Source: Chitinophaga sp. E66 (GTDB lineage: Bacteria > Bacteroidota > Bacteroidia > Chitinophagales > Chitinophagaceae). Taken from it: a DNA stretch of 64,000 bases. The notes beneath the pieces are model-generated. The model ran no database searches, was not told the DNA's origin, and saw nothing but the letters and a program-made list of their open reading frames with translations. Below, in pieces: positions 49,604-60,310 of the stretch (position 1 is the stretch's first letter; each line of letters begins with the position of its first letter). Both the position numbers and the translations under genes were made by a program. The stretch is from the NCBI GenBank assembly GCA_019285755.1, contig CP079103.1, positions 3,472,001 through 3,536,000 of the forward strand. The letters run 5' to 3'.

Positions 49604-50869
49604 TCATTGACCCATAAATGGTAAGTAAAAAATAAAATCGCAAAATGAGAAAGCGCCAATCATCACGACTGACAGCCCTTTTTTAGATTGATTCAATAAG
49701 TTGATAAGAATATCCCGGACGCCGGCAGCGGCGGAGGCATCGTCGTTGTAAAAGTTCTTCCGTAGGCTTCGCGCAGAGATTTGCGGCTGCTTCACGGATG
49801 CAAAAAACTCCGAGAAGAAATCCAATAGCTCGGTTTTGTTCAGGTTAGTAAACATGCCGGTATCGCAGAGCAATTTGATGCAATACCCCATCTGCGGAAC
49901 GGAAAACTGTGTTTCCACTTTAAAGCCTTTCCAACGCCCCCGGCGGTGTCGTCGGTGGTGGGGAGTTCACCTACATCCTTCAAATAGTTGATCTCCTCCG
50001 TCAGCCACATTTGCAGCTGCTGCTTCAGGCTGTCATTAAACCGGTTGTACGTCATCCCGTGCTTGTGCTGCATTTGGTTGACTTCCTTCCGCATCCAGAT
50101 AAGGTGCTCCAGGCGCTCCTTGGGGGAAGCGATTCCACCTCGGCCTTGATGCTGCTGGTACAGTATGCAAAAAAATCAGGGTGGTTGTAATTCAGTTCCC
50201 GCAATTTCTCCTGGATTCGGATATCGATATTACCCGCGTCCCCGAAACAGGAAAGATGGAGCAAAGCTCATACATCAGGGAATTTAGATAGAACAGTCGC
50301 TGATATGTAATGACGCGGCCTTCATCCTCACACAAGAATTCATGGAAAGGGTGCCGGATGAATTCCTGCATAGGGTCGGAGACGCCGGCCACGGTCAGCG
50401 CCGTGGAAAGGCTTGTCAATCGCATATCGAATCGATGCCGGGCAAATACCAGGTACGCGACCGGAATTCGTCCATCCAGTTCAATGTACTTCACGAAATA
50501 ATACTCCACCTTACTCAATAATTCCAAAAGCATGTGCAGGATCGACTTGCATAAGTTGATCCAGGTCGTTTCAGGTTCTTCCAAATTCGCAATGGTTAAA
50601 ATGTCGTCGTTCGTCATGTCCATAGCTACTTGATCGGCAAGAAAGACGATCTTCTCCTGGTAGGAGCGGATGGCCCACGTAGTCTGAGTTTCATCTTTCA
50701 GCTCAAAGGCCAGGCGGTGAAAAGCGTCCACCGCCTGGATCTTCTCCGTCCGTAGTTCCGACAGGGTACGCATGTAGTACATCCGGTCGGGCTGAGGGTA
50801 TAATTCTCTTTGCTGTTTCAGTTCATTCAATACAATTTTTTCACAAAACGGGAGTAGAAAGTTCTGCAT
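49604..50869 (-). CDS. RteC family protein, three frameshifts
   Basis: About 420 codons of open sequence. The N-terminal helices have MQNFLLPFCEKIVLNELKQQ and YYMRTLSELRTEKIQAVDAFHRL. After breaks near 50240, 50115 and 49920 come CFGDAGNIDIRIQEKLRELNYNHPDFFAYCTSSIKAEVE, then the conserved end FSVPQMGYCIKLLCDTGMF and ISARSLRKNFYN. RteC controls excision of Bacteroides conjugative transposons; its presence links this island to that group. Confidence 0.85.
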
Positions 50870-51073
50870 AAGGGCTAGGTTTTTGGTCGGATATGCTATT
50901 CAGCCTAAATCGAATTGAGTCACCGGCTAAAGGCGATGGTTGAAAAAAGGGATCAACATGGTTTCATCATCATCTTTAGTTTGCTAACAATTTAGCACAA
51001 TTACTGTTGTATGAACCTATAATATTTTGTTAACCAATAGTTAACGTATAAAGTATATAATACACTTATTAAG

Positions 51074-52314
51074 TTACGCAGTCATTTTCTCGGTCATGGA
51101 TGCGGGGAGATTCAGGGTAAATTTCTCCCGGAGCACCTTCATATCGCGCGCTACTTTACTCGCCACGATCTTCGCGTAAATCTGCGTAGTGCGGATGGAT
51201 TTATGGCCGAGCATGGCGCTCACCGTTTCAAGGGCACACCGTTGGCCAGCGTAACCGTAGTGGCGAAGGTGTGGCGCGCGGTGTGCGTGGTGAGGTTCTT
51301 TCGGATGCCGCAGAGATCTGCAATTTCTTTCAGGTAACCGTTGAAACGCTGGTTGCTTTTTACAGGCAGCAGGCGCCCGTGTGCGATGCAGTAGGGGTGA
51401 TCCTTATATTTATCCAGGATAGCTTTGGCGATCGGTAATAAGGGTACGTTTTCCCGGCACCAGGTCTTTTCCCGGTTCTTGATGATCCAGTCTTCGCCGT
51501 CGAAATATTTCGCGCGGTTGTCGGGCTCCAGCAGCTCGGCGTCTTTGTAGGCGTAGCCGGTGCACACCATGAAGAGGTACACGTCTTTCGCTTCCTCCAG
51601 CCGGGGCATGGGCATTTTTTTGTGGTACAGGGCGCTCAGCTCGTCGATATCGAGAATGTCGCGGTCCGGGTTGACGTAGGAACACACATAGTCCTGGATC
51701 GGGCTGGATTCGATCCATTTCCTTTGACGGCGAGCTTCATCATCTGCTTGGTGTTCTTCAGGTACTTCATCGCGGTGTTGTCGCTCAGGCCATCTTTCAA
51801 GGTGAGGTAGTCGAAGAAGTCTTCTGCGAAGGGGTAGTCGATTTTATCGAGCGGGAGATCCGGGAGCTTGAACTCGTGTTTGATGAAAGCGGCGATCTTG
51901 TCGCGGGTGGTGCACCATTTCTTCAGGGTATCGCCGGAACGTTTTTCGCCGGCTACCTTTTCTTTGAAACGTTCGTTGTGGTAGTCCGCGACCTGGAGGA
52001 TCGTTTTCTTTTCGCGGGCAATGCCCTTGTAGGCATTCAGGAGCACCGCCGAAGTTACGGTAACACCTTTTTCACGGAGGGCATTGTAATGCCGCACCAG
52101 TTCGGCGCGCACATGCATGATGTGTTTGTTGATCTCAACGACTTCTGCCGTGCGGCCTGCGATAGTTTGCGATTTGCTATCGAACTTTTCCGGCTCCACC
52201 TGATAGCCTAGCGAGAATTCCTCCCGCTCACTATTGATGGTGATGCGACAAGTAACTACAGCTTTCGGGTTGTCCTTTCTTTGCTGCGTAACCAAAATAA
52301 AATTGAGAGTTCAT
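51074..52314 (-). CDS. Tyrosine recombinase (integrase) of the island, frameshifted
   Basis: About 412 residues. N-terminal arm-binding domain (AVVTCRITINSEREEFSLGYQVEPEKFD), SAM-like core-binding domain (YPFAEDFFDYLTLKDGLSDNTAMKYLKNTKQMM), catalytic domain with the Arg in YLFMVCTGYAYKDAELL (an atypical R position), HTARHTFATT and MLGHKSIRTTQIYAKI with the nucleophile Tyr. The stop is at 51074 after a break near 51233. Start ATG 52314 needs one more indel; the other break is near 51700. It sits 260 bp from the tRNA it uses. Confidence 0.88.
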
Positions 52315-52520
52315 GACTTAGTTTCATACACCTTGTTTTTTCGGTAACTGAAATTTGCTGTTTGGAATGGTTCAGGTTGAACCGTTTCAGTTCCTACAAA
52401 TCAATGCAGACAAGCCTTTCGGAAAAAAAGGTGACACCAATTTAGGATATTCCAGTGTCACCTTTTTCGTCACCATTTAGAGTGGTTTGACAAGGATTAA
52501 CAACACCTGTAAAAAAGCGA

Positions 52521-52554
52521 AAAGCCGCGCCGATCATGCGATCTGCGCGGCTTT
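52521..52554 (-). terminator. Island-borne terminator for tRNA-Lys
   Basis: Perfect 10-bp stem AAAGCCGCGC/GCGCGGCTTT, then TTCGCTTTTTT on the minus strand, about 25 bp past the tRNA 3' end. It replaces the original terminator at 38123-38148. Confidence 0.75.
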
Positions 52555-52573
52555 ATTTCGTTAGACTTTCGTC

Positions 52574-52592
52574 TCTGTGATCCCGCTGGGAC
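52574..52592. other. Right attachment site (attR) of the island
   Basis: 19-bp repeat identical to 38158-38176; it includes the last 15 bases of the tRNA-Lys gene. Confidence 0.85.
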
Positions 52593-52650
52593 TCGAACCC
52601 AGGGCCCATACATTAAAAGTGTATTGCTCTACCAACTGAGCTACAGGATC
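52578..52650 (-). tRNA. tRNA-Lys (anticodon TTT)
   Basis: Minus strand. Acceptor GATCCTG/CGGGATC, D arm GCTCAGTTGGTAGAGC, anticodon stem ATACA/TGTAT with loop CTTTTAA, T arm CTGGG-TTCGAGT-CCCAG. No encoded CCA (ACA follows). The 3' end is the integration target of the island. Confidence 0.92.
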
Positions 52651-52707
52651 ATCCCCGTTTCGTTTGGGATTGCAAAGATAGGAATTAAATGTTTCTTGCC
52701 AAATATT

Positions 52708-55153
52708 TCATGAATTAATTTCTATCGATGTCCTGAAAGCCGCTCCTACCCTACTTCCCAGGCGTAAAAATATTTTACGCACGTTCGCGTCAGTTGAGTT
52801 GTGCTCGTCATATACATGCAGCGAATAATATTTTCCCGCTACCCAATCATCCACCATGTTGTCGTAATACCTGCTGCCGGGATTACCGCTTTGTCCACCG
52901 GGATAAATCCCCATGCCTTGGTCTCCTTCCCTAATTCAACAACCATCCTCCACGACGGACCATGCGTCTGCTTCGTCGCATTCACGATGTGCGCACCGCC
53001 CCCGTGCGCAGGCCCATCCGGCTGAATGCAGGGATGCTGCGGCTGAGGTGACGGATGTTCGTGCCACGGTCTCCGCCAAGCGAGAGGTCGCCGCGAGCGG
53101 CGATGGCGGCGGCAGTGTCGGCGGCTTCCTGCAGGGCAAGGGTCACCTGGTCGGCCAGCGACTCGCGGGCAGGCGTGCGGATGTCGTCCACGAAGCGCAT
53201 GACGCTGTCGCGCATGAGCCAGTAGAGCGTGGCTTCGGAATTAGGCATCTGCCATACCAGACTGTCTTTGGCGGGCATCTCGTCGCGCCAGATGTGGGTG
53301 TTGATGTTGTCCCACCAGAGGTTGAAGACCGTGGCGGCCTTGCTGTCTGGCGAGGATATACCGTCCCACTGGAACAGCATTTCCCAATAAGGGCGCTGTG
53401 CGGCGGTGAGCTTCTCGGGCTTCACGTAGTTGGCAGGAAAGGCACTGCGCTTACGGCAAGGCGGTTGGTATTGTCGTTTTGCAGTCGCATCATATCTTCG
53501 GGCGTGATGTTGTTCATCGCGCTCAGGCGTTCCTGGATCTGCAGGCCGCGATACAGCAGGTAATAGCCGAACATGTTATAGGGGAAGGTACTATCCGTAG
53601 GATGCTGGTTGGCGGATTGCACGAATCCCTGCGCGGGATTTTGTACGTGCGGGTTCTCGTTCATGGGGATGTACCCCTGCCAGGCGAATGTACTGTCGCC
53701 GCCGGGCATCACGAATTTCCCTGGTCTTTCCAGCGGAGCGGGTGCTTGCCGTTCTGCCAGATGGCGATGCCTTCCGTTCTGCTGGCGAAGAGGAAGTTCT
53801 GGGCAGGACTGCTCCATATTTCCAGGGCGCCAGTGTAATCGGCATAATCTTTCGCGCGGTTGAGCTTGTAAAGGCTCAGCAGTTCGTTGGAGGCATCGTG
53901 GGCGGTCCAGCGCATGGCGAGGTAGCCATTGCCGAATCCATCGCCACCGAAGCCGGGATCGTAGAGCACGGGGCCCCATACCGTATACGCCACCGTGTCG
54001 AGGAAAGGCTCGCGGCCTTTGACGCGGATCTCTTCCACCCGCACGTCGGCCTTGCGCCATTCGCCGTTGAAGCGGTACTCGCTTTTGCCGTTGCGGAACT
54101 CCATGGTGTAATAATCCAGCACGTCCATGTAACCGTTGGTGAGGCCCCAGCCGATGTGGTCGTTGAAGCCGATGATCACGCCGGGCGCGCCGGGGATGGA
54201 TACGCCGTAGAAGTTCGCTTCGGGCGTTTTGAGCTGCATCTCATAGAAGATCGGGGAGCGACAGCGACAGGTGCGGGTCGTTGGCCAGGATGGGCGCGCC
54301 GTTCTTCGTTTTGCTGGCGGCCACGGCCCAGTTGTTGGAGCCGTTATCCGGATCGGGGCGAGAACCGGGACGGAAAGCCCCGATGCCTGCCGTGACGATG
54401 CTGTCTGGTGGCGCTGTGGGTTTGATGCTGGCCGCAGGAAGGCGGTGCCTGCCGGCACGATGGGCGCGATCACGTCCGGCCAGTCGGGGTACAGCTGGTT
54501 GAAGATCTCCTTGCCGAAGCGCTGCCGCGCGTTGGAATAGGCGATATCGTCGCCGGTGGAGGCGAGGTCGTACGCCATGTATTTGATCAGCAGGGCGGAT
54601 TTGAGCTTGGTCCACTGTTCGGGGCGTAGCCCAGCAGTTTGTATTCCAGCGGGTAATCTCGCTCGCGGAGGGTATTGATATAAGCATTGATACCGTCTGT
54701 ATAGGCATCTGTGATGAGTTTTGACGTAGGGTTCGCATCCATCGCCTTTACGGCCTGTTCCGCGGCGTATACCATCCCTTCGCGGCGCTTGAGGCGGTCG
54801 TAGGGGATCAGTCCTTCGCCGAGGATCTCGCTGAGACGGCCACCGGCGGCGTAGGTCTGCAGCTCCATCTGCCAGAGGCGATTGGAGGCGTGGAGGTAGC
54901 CTTGCAGGTAATACAGATCATAATCGTTGCGGGCGAAGACGTGGGCCACCTGGCGATCGTCGAGCCATACGCTGGCGGAGTCTTTCAGTGCCGGGAGCGA
55001 CACATGGTCCGTAGCGGCGGCGCCTGCGGGCTCGGCATGCACCCAGAAGCCGTGCTGTGGACTAAACAGCATCCCGAAGGCAGGCTTGTTGGCAAAACGA
55101 TGATTGAGCGCCCAGACGAGGGCGATGGTAAGCAGTAGGGGTAGAATTCTCAT
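52708..55153 (-). CDS. Penicillin acylase family (S45) Ntn-hydrolase, many frameshifts
   Basis: About 815 residues in seven or more pieces. N-terminal anchor MRILPLLLTIALVWALNHR; A chain with YYLQGYLHASNRLWQMELQTYAAGGRLSEI; the beta chain begins at GSNNWAV with the catalytic Ser; then ANDPHLSLSLPSIFYEMQL, GFNDHIGWGLTNGYMDV. The C-terminus has YPGGQSGNPGSRYYDNMVDDWVAGKYY. Such enzymes cleave amide bonds in the periplasm, for example acyl-homoserine lactones or N-acyl compounds. It is the first gene right of the island. Confidence 0.85.
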
Positions 55154-55161
55154 AACAGTTT

Positions 55162-55646
55162 TTACATAGTGGCTGGCTCGGCCAGGAAGATATCGATCAC
55201 TTTATTGCCGATGTCTTCATATATGCCGAATATTTGTTTCAGTGCTGCATAAAGCTCTTTGTAATTGGTAAAAACAGGTGTCGGGATCTCGGGACCATCG
55301 TACCCCAGCTGCGTGGGGATGAGACTGAACCGGCCGCCGACCCGGGTGTCGTGATCCAGGTCGAACGCCACGTCCACTTCTATCCGTCCTTCTTTCAACG
55401 AAAGGCTAAGGCCGGAGCCGAGGCCTTTGATGGACCGGGTATCGTCCACACCTTCTACCATGTAGAGGAAATTTGCGGGATCATAGACGGTCTTGCGGAA
55501 ACCAAATTCCATGATCATATCCTGGGCTTCGGTGACGCTATGGTCGGTAAATGGCGGTTGGGTTTGAAATTGCGCTGCGAAAGCATGGTACCAGGATACA
55601 AATTCAACCTCTTCTAACACTTTTTCCAGACGGGATGCAAATCCAT
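55162..55646 (-). CDS. Protein of unknown function between bioF and the acylase gene
   Basis: About 162 residues if one A is restored near 55622 (start MDLHPVWKKVLEEVEF). It has several hydrophobic and aromatic patches (FVSWYHAFAAQFQTQPPF) and a beta-rich end (GGRFSLIPTQLGYDGPEIP). No family recognised. It lies 48 bp after bioF and 9 bp before the acylase gene, so the three are probably co-transcribed. Confidence 0.5.
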
Positions 55647-55693
55647 AAAATAGTTTTAGAAGGTTAGGAAATCTATCGTTAATATACGCCTTT

Positions 55694-56793
55694 TCAGGAA
55701 TATGACAAGACAGCGGCCGCCAGGTTTTCCACTTCTCCGGGGTATTGAAACTGTGCAGCACTACCCGCAGTCGTTCTTGTCCTCTGGGGACGGTCGGGTG
55801 CAAAATAGCCCTGACGTCCATTCCCTTCTCCTGCAAATGCTGCGCCAGTCCTCGCGCATGCTCGTTTCCGGGGCCATGATCACTTGTATCGGCGTTTCGC
55901 TATCCCCTCCCAGCCTGCTTTTGAACAGCCGGATCAGTGACTGCAGGCGCCGGCGCTCTTCATGAAGATCGGAAAAACATCATACGCCGCGAGGATAATC
56001 GCCACGGCCTGCGGAGGCAATGCAGTCGTATAGATGAACGCACGGCAGAAATTGATGAGATAATCCCGGAGGATGGGCGATCCCAGCACGATAGCGCCAT
56101 GGCAGCCCACTGCCTTTCCGAAAGTATGAATGCGGGCAAAACAGCGGTCCTGCAGCCCGAGGGCCTGTACCAGGCCTTCCCCTTTTCGCCGATGATGCCG
56201 GTGGCATGGGCTTCGTCAACTACCAGTAGTGCCTGGTGGCGGTGGCAGAGGCCGGCGATCTCCTGCAACGGCGCAGTGTCGCCATCCATGCTGTAGACGG
56301 ACTCCACGGCCACAAACACCCTGCCGTCGGCATTGTTGAGCTTTTTGGCGAGATCGTCCGTATCGTTATGGAAGAATGAATAGGCCTGAGCGGGCGAAAG
56401 GCGGATGCCGTCGCGGATGGAGGCGTGAATCAGTTGATCGTAGATGATGACGTCGCCCTTCTGGGGAACGCTGGCGAAGAAGCCCAGGTTTGCGTCGTAC
56501 CCGGAGTTGAAGATGAGCCCGGCGGGCGCGTCGTGGAAACCGGCGATGAGTTTTTCCGCCTCTTCCACCAGTTCATAGTTCCCGGCCAGCAGCCGGCTCC
56601 CTCCGCTCCCATGGACCTGCGGTAGCTGCCGGCAGATCTGGAGCGCCTCTTCCTGGATGCGCTCGCTGCGCGCGAGGCCGAGATAGTCGTTGGAACAGAA
56701 ATCCACCTGCTGGTTGCTGGTCCGCAGCTGGCGGAAAGCATTTTGCTCCCGGCGTTTATCGAGGGCGATGCGGAGAAAGTCTTCCTGATGCAT
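55694..56793 (-). CDS. bioF: 8-amino-7-oxononanoate synthase (BioF-type aminotransferase), frameshifted
   Basis: About 367 residues of the alpha-oxoamine synthase family (PLP). NDYLGLARS, HGSGGSRLLAGNYELVEEAEKLIA, the Asp-His motif VVDEAHATGIIG and the PLP Lys in HTFGKAVGCHGA are visible; the end is RVVLHSFNTPEEVENLAAAV. Frame breaks lie near 56180, 55960 and 55730. It joins pimeloyl-ACP or -CoA with alanine in biotin synthesis; other biotin genes are not in the window, so a related oxoamine synthase is possible. Confidence 0.8.
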
Positions 56794-56847
56794 GGTTCAA
56801 AACTAAGTATCTTGTCTGTAACTTTGCTGTCCTATTAACAACAGCGT

Positions 56848-57443
56848 ATGAGCAGTAAAGTTTCGATCCTCGGCCTGAAATTACCCACAGACCCTCGTTG
56901 GGTAGACCTGGCAGCTATTTCCCTGGAAGAAATCCTTACGGATCACGCTTTCTGCGAACAGAAAGCCGCCACATCCGCCATCTCGCTCATTCAACGCTAC
57001 CCCGACCGCACCCGGCTGGTCGACGAACTGGCGCCCATTGTTACGGAGGAATGGGGCACTTTCGCCAGTGCTCGCGGAGATGAAGAAGCGCGGCTTTGCG
57101 CTGGGCAAGCAACGGAAGGATCTATACGTAAATGAACTGATGAATTTCCAGCAAAGGGCGGCCACCCGGAAGTAGTGCTGCTCGACAGGCTCCTGCAGTT
57201 CGCGCTCATCGAGGCGCGAAGCGCGGAGCGGTTCCGCCTCCTCAGCGAGGGACTGGAAGACGCTTATCTCCGGGAATTCTACCGTAAGTTTATGATCTCC
57301 GAAGCAGGGCATTACCGCCTGTTCATCGATCTGGCGAATGAGTATATCCCTGAAGAGAAAGTCCGCAAGCGTTGGGCCGAATGGCTGGCTTTTGAGGCGG
57401 ATATGATCGGGAAGCTCACGGTGAGGGGGATCGGATGCATTGA
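56848..57443 (+). CDS. miaE: tRNA-(ms2io6A)-hydroxylase MiaE, two frameshifts
   Basis: About 198 residues, a di-iron ferritin-like enzyme. SLEEILTDHAFCEQKAATSAISLIQRYP, then FALIEARSAERFRLL and ISEAGHYRLFIDLA hold the E-x-x-H iron ligands. The end restored by one G near 57429 is VRGDRMH, as in other MiaE. Breaks near 57075 and 57429. It hydroxylates modified A37 of tRNAs reading UNN codons. Confidence 0.88.
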
Positions 57444-57454
57444 TATGTTGGCTA

Positions 57455-57856
57455 TTACCCGACCAGCATCATCCAATACAGCTTTAATTGACCATCCTTT
57501 TCATGAAAATGTAATATCAATGCAGACTCTGATTCCATTTCACCGTCGGCATTATAAGAATGCACTTCGAGGTTTACTTTATTACCTGAATAAGTAATTT
57601 TATTCTCCCGGAAGAATTCATTAATATAATCACCTTTGAACATCTCTTTAAACTTAGCCTTAAGGGCTGCCTTTGTTGTAACATTCGCGTCATCGGAGCC
57701 TAAACCGGCGCTATAATTACATGGCAGATCGCAATGCTCCAATAACGCATCAACATTTTTCGTCTTCAAACAATCAACGACTTCGTGCTGCGTATCTTTC
57801 TTTGCTTCGCATGCAACTAGCAGCATTATGGATGTCACCAGCATATAGAATTTCAT
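57455..57856 (-). CDS. Small lipoprotein of unknown function
   Basis: 133 residues with a lipoprotein signal MKFYMLVTSIMLLVACEAKK. The mature part (VVDCLKTKNVDALLEHCDLPCNYS, AALKAKFKEMF) has an NTF2-like look. It lies convergent with miaE, 12 bp apart, and is intact. Function unknown. Confidence 0.65.
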   Translation of the reverse strand: MKFYMLVTSIMLLVACEAKKDTQHEVVDCLKTKNVDALLEHCDLPCNYSAGLGSDDANVTTKAALKAKFKEMFKGDYINEFFRENKITYSGNKVNLEVHSYNADGEMESESALILHFHEKDGQLKLYWMMLVG

Positions 57857-57981
57857 CGGCATATCGGGAGCTGTGTTTGTGAATGCTATTTAAAAGATAA
57901 TCATAGGTAACGAAAGAAGCGATCTCAATTATTAGTTGCAGAAAATACCCAAAACCTACAAGCGCTACCAGATACTTCTCA

Positions 57982-60199
57982 CTAAAAATGGAACCCCAGA
58001 TTCACATAAGCCTTCAGTATCTGCGCCTGGTCGCTGTACATGAGCGTGGCCTCCAGGGGCCGAGCTTCGTGGCATAGGCAAGCGTTAACCCGTAACCTGA
58101 AACATACCTGTATTTGGTGGATTGGATGCCATTAAGATCATACACCGCTGCCGAAACACGCGGAATAGCAAACACGTTGCGCAGGGCTTCATATTGCCAC
58201 CCCAACTGCAAAGCGGCTACACTAGGGGTATTGACCTCCCCGTCGTATAAACCCACGAAGGGAATCTGGTTCCGGCTGAAGTCGGTGACGCCGCCGATCC
58301 GGAAATCGTTGATGATGGACTGATTATAGTTGAAATTAAATCCTGCATAGGCGCCTGTCATTAGGGATGATTTTCGGCCTAACTGGATATAATATTCCGA
58401 CTTGAAAGATAACCGGGTGTAATTGTTGAACCGGAAATTCATGCTATCCAGCGAAAGATCATGCCCCTCGTAGCGTATATGCATATCGGGATTCTGGCTG
58501 TGCACCGCACCAGCTTCGAATTTGATAGTCGCTCCCCGGGTTGGGTATAGCTGGCGGTTAAGTGTGTTCAAGCCAAAGAAGGCGAAGGAATTCAACTGGT
58601 TGATGTTTCCATCCATTTCCACGAAGGGGGAGATTTTCGGCTTGATGCGGATATACTCCCAGCGCGTCCCCACGCCAACTGCCATCACGCGGTTCAACAT
58701 CACCTGCACGGATGCGTTCACATTCGCGTATTTCGTTTTATACTCCTGGATCTTCCGAAAATCCATGTAGTAACTCATCGGGTTATTCTCGTAATAGGCG
58801 CCCAACCCAAAACCTACGTTGCGCTTTCGGCCGAGGTACTTGAAAACTCCGCCCGAAGCCGTGGGTTCTCGCTGATAGCGGCAGTTACGAGGGCACGGCT
58901 GTTGGGCACGATGAAGTTCCTTTGGGTCACATTCACGATGGCGCTTACGCTAGTGTAGGTATTGTAATGCAGGGCCAGCTTTACGTAAGTTAAGGGGTTC
59001 TCCTCCACCTGTATATCCAGCTCACTGCGGCCGTAGCCCAGGGGCGCATCGTGTAAGTGATCTGCTTATAAAACCGGGTGCCATACACGTTCAGGATGGC
59101 TTCGCGGATCATATCCGGGGAATAGCAGCCCCGGCCTTTAATCCCAGCCTGCCCCGGAAGAACTTTTCATCCGAGTGCAGGAGCCCTGTCACCGCGATCG
59201 CCGTGATCTCGATATCCGGCACCACCGGCAGGCGGTTTTTCACGAAATCCGTACCGGGATATAGCGCATTCAGGGAATCCGCCAGGTGCTTGAAAACGGG
59301 ATACAACTCTCTGCCCTTCCGTTTGCCGATCTCGATGATGGAATCTACCCCGCCGAAGCTGGCGGCGGAATATCCTTTGAGGTCTGGCTCAATATAGATA
59401 TCCGTGAGCTTGCGGGCTTCCACGAAATCCGCGGCGTCTTTATAGAACCCTAACTGGTACAGGATGTCGATGGGCGTATTTAGTTCGTCGGCGGTGCGTA
59501 ACCCGCCGCTGACGTTGCTTCCAATAATGATCTCAGCGCCCATATCCCGGGCGGTAATGGTAGGAAAGTTGCGTACCACGCCCCCGTCTACCAGCTTGCG
59601 CCCGTCGATGCGAACGGCCGTGAAAACCGATGGGATGGCCATGCTGGCGCGGATAGATTGCACGATCTCCCCTTTGTCCATCGTCACGATATCACCCGTA
59701 GCCACATCTGTAGCGATACACTTAAAGGGGATATTGAATTTGGAATAATCCTTTACATCGCGGACGGGCCAGTGCATTTTGGCGAGCTCCAGCCAGAGCT
59801 GCTCCCCGGCGATCACGCCCGAGGTGAGCTTAGGCTTGCCGTACTCAAAGGGGATTTCGATCATGTAGCGGTTATACTCGCTCCTTTCCTCATAGCTGAT
59901 ATCGGACATGACGGGTTGGTTGGAGAACAGTCCGCTCCAGTCCAGCTTCCGTGCCATGACTTCTATGGAATCCCCGAATAGCCCACGGCGTAAAGGGAAC
60001 CGACGATGCTGCCCATGCTCGTGCCCGTGAGGAGGTCTACTTTGAGCCCGGCGCTGTCGATCGCCTGCAGGATGCCGATGTGCGCCAGGCCTTTGGCGCC
60101 GCCGCCGCTCAGGGTGAGGCCTACTTTGGGCCTTTGGGCGAAAAGCGCGGCAGGATATAGTCCGGTAGTTATGATTAAAACGATGAGAATCCGCAGCAT
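57982..60199 (-). CDS. Patatin-like phospholipase fused to POTRA and BamA-type barrel, frameshifted
   Basis: About 739 residues. A signal peptide (MLRILIVLIITTGLYPAALFA) precedes the patatin domain: oxyanion hole SGGGAKGLAHIG, nucleophile GTSMGS, and the Asp of the dyad in LVDGGVVRNFP. A POTRA-like domain follows (PDIEITAIAVTGLLHSDEKFF) and the C-terminal 350 residues are a surface-antigen barrel ending GFHF. Breaks lie near 59945, 59105, 59020, 58830 and 58065. PlpD-like proteins of this shape export or display a phospholipase at the outer membrane. Confidence 0.85.
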
Positions 60200-60310
60200 T
60201 AGGTAAATCCAGGGTGATTTCTTAAAGTTAACGGTAAAAATGATGCAAAACTACCGGAGGTTGCAAACATTCCGGTAATTTTCTATCTTTCCGGATAACA
60301 ATTTCACTTT

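Larger units (their letters stand above)
38158..52592. mobile_element. 14.4-kb integrative island in tRNA-Lys with defence cargo
   Basis: Bounded by the 19-bp direct repeat TCTGTGATCCCGCTGGGAC at 38158-38176 and 52574-52592. The right copy covers the 3' end of an intact tRNA-Lys; the left is a bare fragment. A tyrosine recombinase gene lies next to the tRNA. The backbone is RteC, an excisionase-like HTH protein, a DnaC-like ATPase and a replication-type protein. Cargo: unknown cassette, XRE, SymE, PIN pair, Pycsar-type operon, ImmA/IrrE. I find no relaxase or conjugation genes, so it is a mobilisable or non-conjugative island. Confidence 0.85.

Noticed and set aside
49604..50869. Four separate small genes
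   Set aside because: The pieces join into one RteC protein once three frame breaks are bridged.
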